DNA from: JAHBXE01 sp044222195
Lineage (GTDB): Bacteria; Planctomycetota; Phycisphaerae; Phycisphaerales; UBA1924
DNA length: 64,000 nt
Reading direction: 5' to 3'
Assembly (NCBI GenBank): GCA_044222195.1
Contig: JBGANS010000018.1
Coordinates: 1 to 64,000, forward strand
In this document: piece after piece, positions 58,871 through 64,000 of the stretch
Layout: every line of letters starts with the position of its first letter
Numbering within the stretch: the first letter of the stretch is position 1
The notes under the pieces: model-generated
Seen by the model: the letters and a program-made list of their open reading frames with translations, nothing else
Databases searched by the model: none
What the model was told of the DNA's origin: nothing
Made by a program: the position numbers and the translations under genes

Positions 58871-61800
58871 ATGGGCGAGTCTTTCACCCACCGCGAACGC
58901 CTCGTCATCCGTCACCTGACTTCCCTCGTGGCCCAGCGCGCCGAGTCCGAGGCGACCGCCGCCGAGCGCCAGAAGGAAGAGACCTACCGCCTCTCCCGCT
59001 CCTTCGACAAGGAGTCCAAGCAGCTCCAGGCCGACCTTTCCAGGGAAGAGGCCGACGCCGCGGCCGAACTCACCGAAAAAACCTCCAAGGTCCGCGCCAA
59101 GGCCGACGATGAAATCGCCGCAGGCAAGAAGCTGATGGAGTCCGAGGTCGGCGCCCACAATGCTCGAACCAACGCGATCTGGAAGGCCGCCAAGGACAAG
59201 TGGGAAGAGGCCGTCTGGCTCGCCGACACCGTCGTCGAGTCCGGCGGTTCCAAGATCCGCAACCAGTACGAACTCGCCAAGAAATCACTGACGCCCAAAG
59301 TTCAGGATGTCGAACGCATCCGCCGCGCCGCCGCCGAGCTGCTCGAGGCTCACGGCCATAAACCCCTGCCCGAGGTGCCCGCACCCGCCGATCCGCCTGT
59401 CGTTTCCCTCGCCGACTTCAACGCCGCCCGCGCCGACGCCGTCCGCTCGCTCCACCTCCTCCACGCGCGTGTACGCCCGGTCATCGTTCGCTGGCCGATC
59501 ATCCTCCTCTTCGTCTGTGTCGCGGCCCTCGCCGGTGCGGCCATCCGCATCGGCTGGCCCGTTCCATCGCCCCTGCCGCTGAGCCACGCCGCCGTTACCG
59601 GCGGCGCCGCCGCTCTTGGCGCGGCCATCGCCATGCTCATTCTTCGCCTCCTGCTCCGCCGCCGAGTCCCTCGGTCCGCCGCTTCCACCGCCCAGACCCT
59701 CGCCCGCGCCGCCTATCAGGGCCACGGCTGTCTTGTCGCCGCGGAGAAACAGCGCGACGATGAGATGGCCGCTCTCCAGGCTCGGCGCGACTCCGATCTC
59801 AACAAGGCGAAGGAGGCGCTCGCGCTGGCCCGCGCCGAAGTCGACCGCAGAATCCAGGTCGAATCTGTCGACCTGAAAAAGTCCCACGAGAACAAGATCT
59901 CAACGCTCGAACAGCGCCTCGCGACCCGTGTATCTGATCTGGAGGAAGAGCGCCATCAGCGCGTCCGTGCCGCCAAGTGGCGCTTCGAACAGAGTCTCGC
60001 CGCCGCCACCCAGAAACGCGACCGTGCTCTCGCCGAACTCAGCGACGAGGTTGACGCCCGACTGGCCAAGGCCGAGCACGCCTGGAAGTCCGGCCTCGAG
60101 ACCGTCCGCGCCGAAGTCTCGTCAATCGCGACCAGCCCCGAAGGTTTGCCACCCGTTTGGCAGGGCGCCGTCGCGGAGTACGAAGCTCCCGTTGACAGCC
60201 CGACCGCCATCCGTTTCGGACAACTCACCATCGACATTGGTTCACTTCCCGGTGGTCTCTCCAAGAACGCCAGGATGCAGCCCGACGGCTCAACCTCCTT
60301 ATCCCTTCCGTCCTTCCTGGACCTCGCCAACAAGGCCTCGCTCCTCGTCCAGTCCAGCCGCGAAGAACGCGAGTCCGCCATCGCCGTCCTCCGCATGATC
60401 ATGTCGCGTTTGCTCACGGGCTTCCCTCCGGGCAAAGTCCGCTTCACCATCGTCGATCCCGTCGGCCTCGGCCGCAGCTTCGCCGGCTTCATGCACCTCG
60501 CCGACCACGAGCCCGCCCTCGTCTCCGACCGCATCTGGACCGATCCGCGCCACATCGAGCAGAAGCTCACCGATCTCACCGAGCACATGGAGAACGTGAT
60601 CCAGAAATACCTGCGGAACGAGTACGCCACGATCCAGGACTACAACGCCCAGGCCGGCGAAGTTGCCGAGCCCTACCGCTTCCTCGTCATCGCCGACTTT
60701 CCCGTCAACCTGACCGAAAACGCCGCGAAGAAGCTCTGGTCCATCATCACCAGCGGCGCCCGCTGCGGCGTCTACACCCTCATCGCCGAGTCACTCGACC
60801 GCCAGTTGCCCGCGTACGTCCCCCTCGCCGACCTCGAACGCGCCAGCGTCCGCCTCGTCCGCCGCGACGGCAAGTTCGTCTGGCAGGAGGAGGACTTCTC
60901 CGCTTGGCCGCTCACGCTGGACCCTCCCCCCGACGACGACTCCCTGACCAAGCTGCTCAACACCGTCGGCGCCCTCTCCAAGGACGCCACCCGCGTCCAG
61001 GTTCCTTTCGAAATGATCGCCCCTCAGGAAGCCCTATGGCCCGGCGACTCCTCTGAAGAAGTCCGCCTCCCCCTCGGCCGAGCCGGCGCCAAGAAGCTCC
61101 AGCAGTTCTCTCTCGGCCGCGGCACGACCCAGCACGCCCTCATCGCCGGCCGCACCGGCTCGGGCAAGTCCACCCTCCTCCACGTCCTCATCACCAATCT
61201 CGCGCTCTGGTACAGCCCGGACGAAGTCGAGATGTACCTCGTCGACTTCAAGAAGGGCGTCGAGTTCAAGACCTACGCCACCCACCACCTTCCTCACGCC
61301 CGTGTTATCGCCGTCGAAAGCGAACGCGAGTTCGGCCTCTCGGTCCTCAGGAAGCTCGATGCCGAACTCACCCGCCGCGGCACGCTCTTTCGCGATGCCG
61401 GCGCTCAGGACCTCGCCGGATACCGCCGGTCCGGGGGTAGCGGAAATGGCAGCGGCGGCAAGACCGGTCACAAGAAGCTCCCGCGAATCCTGCTCATCGT
61501 CGACGAGTTCCAGGAGTTCTTTGTCGAAGACGACAAGATCGCCCAGGAGGCCGGGCTCCTCATGGACCGGCTCGTCCGCCAGGGCCGCGCCTTCGGTATG
61601 CACGTCGTCCTCGGCTCTCAGACCCTCGGCGGCGCGTACAGCATCGCCCGAGCCACCATCGGCCAGATGGCTGTCCGCATTGCGCTCCAGTGCAGCGAAT
61701 CCGACGCCTACCTGATCATGAGCGAGGACAACGCGGCGCCCCGCCTCCTGTCACGCCCCGGCGAGGCCATCTACAACGATGCGAGCGGCCTTGTCGAAGG

Positions 61801-62794
61801 CAACAGCCCCTTCCAGATCGTCTGGCTCCCCGAGGCCAAACGCGAGAAGTACCTCGAAGCCATCCGCACCGAGCTCTCGCGCACGCACCGCCCCACACCT
61901 CCCGCCGCCGTCGTCTTCGAAGGGAATATCCCCGCCCAGATCGCCACCAACCACCTGCTCGAGGGCCTTCTGCGCGAAGGCTCGGCGGCCGGCACATCCC
62001 CCCGCGCTTGGCTCGGAGACGCGATCAGCATCAAAGACCCGACCGCCGCGGTCTTCCAGCGCCAGTCCGGCAGCCACCTCCTCATCGTCGGCCAGCAGGA
62101 AGACTCCGCCCTCGCCATGCTCGCCGTTTCAGCCGTCGCACTCGGCGCGAGCGCGAATCCATCCGCTCCCGCTCGCCTCTTCGTCCTTGATGCCTCTCCG
62201 GCCGAGCCCGGCCAGGCCACGCCACTCGAACTCGTCTCGCGCCACATCCCCAACTCAACGTTCGGCAGCATCCGCGCCGCCGCGGCCGTCGTTTCCGAAG
62301 TTCACAAGCTCATGGAAGCCCGCGCCGCCAACGACTCCGGCCACCACGATCCGGTGTATCTCGTGATCTACTCCCTACATCGCTTCCGCGACCTCCGCAA
62401 GTCCGACGACTTCAGCTACTCATCGTCCGAGGACCAGGCCAAGACGCCCTCGCAGCAGTTCGCCGACCTTCTCCGCGAAGGTCCCCCCCTCGGTATCCAC
62501 ATCCTCGCCTGGACGGACACGGTCTCAAACGTCGAGCGAACGCTCGAGCGCAACAGCCTCCGCGAGTTCGATAGCCGCGTGCTCTTCCAGATGAGCGCCA
62601 CCGACTCGACCCAGCTCATCGACTCGCCGGTCGCCGCCACGCTCGGCCGCCATCGCGCACTGCTCTATCGCGAGCAGCTCGGCGTTCCCGAGAAATTCAG
62701 GCCCTACGCGATGCCCGAACCGGAGTGGTTTACGCAAGCCGGTGCGATGCTCAAGGCCCGCGCAGAAGCGCCGGCGTCACCCCGCCCGGCGTAG
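58871..62794 (+). CDS. Large FtsK/SpoIIIE-like ATPase with membrane helices and coiled coils
   Basis: Protein of 1307 residues. Residues 1-180 are a charged coiled coil. Two membrane helices lie near 203-229 and 235-262. A second coiled coil spans about 290-430. A RecA-like region without Walker A follows (about 475-720, ANKASLLVQSSREERESAIAVL, GKVRFTIVDPVGLG). Next comes an intact FtsK/SpoIIIE motor: Walker A AGRTGSGKST near 759-768 and Walker B ILLIVDEFQEFF with Asp878/Glu879. A third RecA-like region near 1060-1290 (GSHLLIVGQQEDSALAML) has no Walker A. The three-domain layout recalls EccC-type type VII secretion ATPases, but without WXG100 or ESX neighbours. It could move DNA or protein. 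It lacks the C-terminal gamma domain of chromosomal FtsK. Confidence 0.82.
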   Translation: MGESFTHRERLVIRHLTSLVAQRAESEATAAERQKEETYRLSRSFDKESKQLQADLSREEADAAAELTEKTSKVRAKADDEIAAGKKLMESEVGAHNARTNAIWKAAKDKWEEAVWLADTVVESGGSKIRNQYELAKKSLTPKVQDVERIRRAAAELLEAHGHKPLPEVPAPADPPVVSLADFNAARADAVRSLHLLHARVRPVIVRWPIILLFVCVAALAGAAIRIGWPVPSPLPLSHAAVTGGAAALGAAIAMLILRLLLRRRVPRSAASTAQTLARAAYQGHGCLVAAEKQRDDEMAALQARRDSDLNKAKEALALARAEVDRRIQVESVDLKKSHENKISTLEQRLATRVSDLEEERHQRVRAAKWRFEQSLAAATQKRDRALAELSDEVDARLAKAEHAWKSGLETVRAEVSSIATSPEGLPPVWQGAVAEYEAPVDSPTAIRFGQLTIDIGSLPGGLSKNARMQPDGSTSLSLPSFLDLANKASLLVQSSREERESAIAVLRMIMSRLLTGFPPGKVRFTIVDPVGLGRSFAGFMHLADHEPALVSDRIWTDPRHIEQKLTDLTEHMENVIQKYLRNEYATIQDYNAQAGEVAEPYRFLVIADFPVNLTENAAKKLWSIITSGARCGVYTLIAESLDRQLPAYVPLADLERASVRLVRRDGKFVWQEEDFSAWPLTLDPPPDDDSLTKLLNTVGALSKDATRVQVPFEMIAPQEALWPGDSSEEVRLPLGRAGAKKLQQFSLGRGTTQHALIAGRTGSGKSTLLHVLITNLALWYSPDEVEMYLVDFKKGVEFKTYATHHLPHARVIAVESEREFGLSVLRKLDAELTRRGTLFRDAGAQDLAGYRRSGGSGNGSGGKTGHKKLPRILLIVDEFQEFFVEDDKIAQEAGLLMDRLVRQGRAFGMHVVLGSQTLGGAYSIARATIGQMAVRIALQCSESDAYLIMSEDNAAPRLLSRPGEAIYNDASGLVEGNSPFQIVWLPEAKREKYLEAIRTELSRTHRPTPPAAVVFEGNIPAQIATNHLLEGLLREGSAAGTSPRAWLGDAISIKDPTAAVFQRQSGSHLLIVGQQEDSALAMLAVSAVALGASANPSAPARLFVLDASPAEPGQATPLELVSRHIPNSTFGSIRAAAAVVSEVHKLMEARAANDSGHHDPVYLVIYSLHRFRDLRKSDDFSYSSSEDQAKTPSQQFADLLREGPPLGIHILAWTDTVSNVERTLERNSLREFDSRVLFQMSATDSTQLIDSPVAATLGRHRALLYREQLGVPEKFRPYAMPEPEWFTQAGAMLKARAEAPASPRPA

Positions 62795-64000
62795 GTGCGC
62801 AAACAGCACCTTGATGCACCACAGGCACGCCGCGCTCGTCACCACGCCCACCGCAACAACGCCCGCAAGGCTGCTCCCCGAAATCGAAACAGCGGCGTAC
62901 TGCAGCCCATACATCGCAAGTCCGTACGCCACACCGATCCCGGTCAGGCCCAGCTCCCTCATCGGCATCGCGACGTGAAGCCTGTGCGCGCCGATCAACA
63001 GCGGGACCAGGGCCCCCAGCTCGGCGACAGCGACCGCTATGGCGATGCCCTCCAGGTTCCACCACTGGAACGCCGGGTACGCCAGCGCGAAAAAGAGCGA
63101 GGTCTTCGTCGCCGTGGCCACGGTCATGTTCTTCAGCCGCCCGGCGGACAGAAGCACGATCACGTACGTCTGTGCAATCGTTCCTATCCACGCCCCGAGC
63201 GCGGTGATCCCGAAGATCGGCCCCGCATCCCAGTACTCCGCGCGGTACAGGATCCGGATCGCCGGCACGGCAACGACAAACGTCGCCCCCGTCCCGATCG
63301 CCACCGGCAGCAGCAGCCGCGTCCGCAGCCCGTTGATCTTGGTCCGGTCGAGATCCCCCGCCCGCACCATCCCGGAGATCACCGGGAAAAACACCTTCTG
63401 CAGCAGCTGCTGAAAGACCTCGGACGGCAACGTGCCCCACATCTTCCCGATCCCGTACACCGCCAGCGCCGCCATCGTCGTGATCTTGCCCAGGACAATC
63501 GGATCGCACTGTACCGCGAGGAACGTGATCGAAGTGGACAGGAACACCCAGCGCCCGAACCGGATCAGCTCCTTCGCCGACTCCTTCTCCCACCGGAACC
63601 GGTGCTTCACACCCGGCATCCACACAAAGCCCAGCACCAGGTACACGATCCCGTTGCTCATCCCACCCGCGACCAGCGCCCACGGGCTCGGGTCGAAGTA
63701 CGCCCACGCCAGCACCACGAGCGTGTTGATGATCTGCGCCGTCACTTCGAGCAGCGTCAACCGCCCCAGCGCCAGGTTCCGATTCGCCGTCACCAGCGCC
63801 GTCGAGTTCATCCCCGCCAGCACCGCCGTGTACCCGACCACCGGGATAAGCCACACCAGCGACGACTGCCCGTAAAACGCGGCGTACGGCCACGCCAGCG
63901 CGCACGACACGAACCACAGCATGAAGCCGCGGATCACGCTCATCGTCCACGCCGTGTTCAGAAAGTCCGGATCATCCCCGCGCTTGTTCTGGATAATGCT
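62777..64000 (-). CDS. Polysaccharide (O-antigen type) flippase, 5' end beyond the window
   Basis: At least 407 residues; the minus-strand frame is open at base 64000, so the N-terminus is missing. About ten to twelve membrane helices are seen, with QNKRGDDPDFLNTAWTMSVIRGFMLW, VVGYTAVLAGMNSTALVTANRNL, FGRWVFLSTSITFLAVQCDPIVLGK, YGIGKMWGTLPSEVFQQLLQKVFFPVIS and ILYRAEYWDAGPIF typical of MATE-like Wzx/RfbX flippases for lipid-linked sugars. It may relate to the rhamnose genes far upstream, but that link is only thematic. Its 3' end overlaps the FtsK-like gene by 18 bases. Confidence 0.83.
   Translation of the reverse strand, partial: SIIQNKRGDDPDFLNTAWTMSVIRGFMLWFVSCALAWPYAAFYGQSSLVWLIPVVGYTAVLAGMNSTALVTANRNLALGRLTLLEVTAQIINTLVVLAWAYFDPSPWALVAGGMSNGIVYLVLGFVWMPGVKHRFRWEKESAKELIRFGRWVFLSTSITFLAVQCDPIVLGKITTMAALAVYGIGKMWGTLPSEVFQQLLQKVFFPVISGMVRAGDLDRTKINGLRTRLLLPVAIGTGATFVVAVPAIRILYRAEYWDAGPIFGITALGAWIGTIAQTYVIVLLSAGRLKNMTVATATKTSLFFALAYPAFQWWNLEGIAIAVAVAELGALVPLLIGAHRLHVAMPMRELGLTGIGVAYGLAMYGLQYAAVSISGSSLAGVVAVGVVTSAACLWCIKVLFAHLRRAG

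Overview
This is high-GC, gene-dense bacterial DNA, most likely from a member of the Planctomycetota near the Phycisphaerae. I infer this from several traits found together: large prepilin-like proteins of the H-Xn-DG type, VPLPA/PEP-CTERM tails, C-terminal dockerin-like modules of the type CYANCDGS...LTANDFxCFIxxFA, an ECF sigma factor (Sig-70_X6 type) coupled to a Ser/Thr kinase with a long helical-repeat tail, and HAF-repeat secreted proteins. No 16S gene or database search was available, so the placement is provisional.

Layout. 1-4.6 kb: a RidA-family gene whose 3' end runs into a repeat element, two large prepilin-like genes behind a long leader, and two small surface-anchored proteins. 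4.8-8.3 kb: a complete dTDP-L-rhamnose set (rfbA, an rfbC-like cupin, rfbD, rfbB). 8.3-16.2 kb: panD, a giant M14 carboxypeptidase/S9 peptidase fusion, metF, a zinc-ribbon membrane protein, a class I amidotransferase-like hydrolase and a DUF4340 protein. 16.3-19.6 kb: a translationally coupled pair that looks like a two-subunit ATP-citrate lyase. 19.7-22.4 kb: a dockerin-tailed secreted protein, a small winged-helix-like protein, tRNA-Ile2(CAU) and an FkbM methyltransferase. 22.5-27.5 kb: type III glutamine synthetase, a TerC-family membrane protein and a PEP-CTERM protein.

27.6-35.7 kb is a sugar locus: a ThuA-DUF1080 protein, a sugar ABC binding protein and permease (no ATPase gene seen), a xylose-isomerase-like protein and a Gfo/Idh/MocA oxidoreductase. 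lysC follows. 37.4-43.9 kb encodes part of a type II secretion or type IV pilus-like apparatus (two GspG-like pseudopilins, a GspH-like pseudopilin, small membrane proteins, a secretin and a TPR lipoprotein). 44-50.2 kb has a BNR-propeller/MoaD-like pair, a HAF-dockerin protein and the sigma/kinase pair. 50.3-57.6 kb has a PNPOx-fold protein, recJ, an adenosyltransferase, a membrane PP2C phosphatase, a MazG-like enzyme and a COG3014/LpoB lipoprotein pair. 57.7-64 kb has rpsL, rpsG, a large three-domain FtsK/SpoIIIE-like ATPase and the 3' part of a polysaccharide flippase.

The features least explained by ordinary genes are: four imperfect long-hairpin repeats built from CGCAGAG-type words, one of which is read in frame into ridA while three end just upstream of start codons; a 14-copy perfect octamer array abutting a stop codon; a hairpin that buries a Shine-Dalgarno; a recurring TANNNT-(5-6 nt)-start arrangement suggesting leaderless mRNAs; and the large FtsK-like coiled-coil ATPase.
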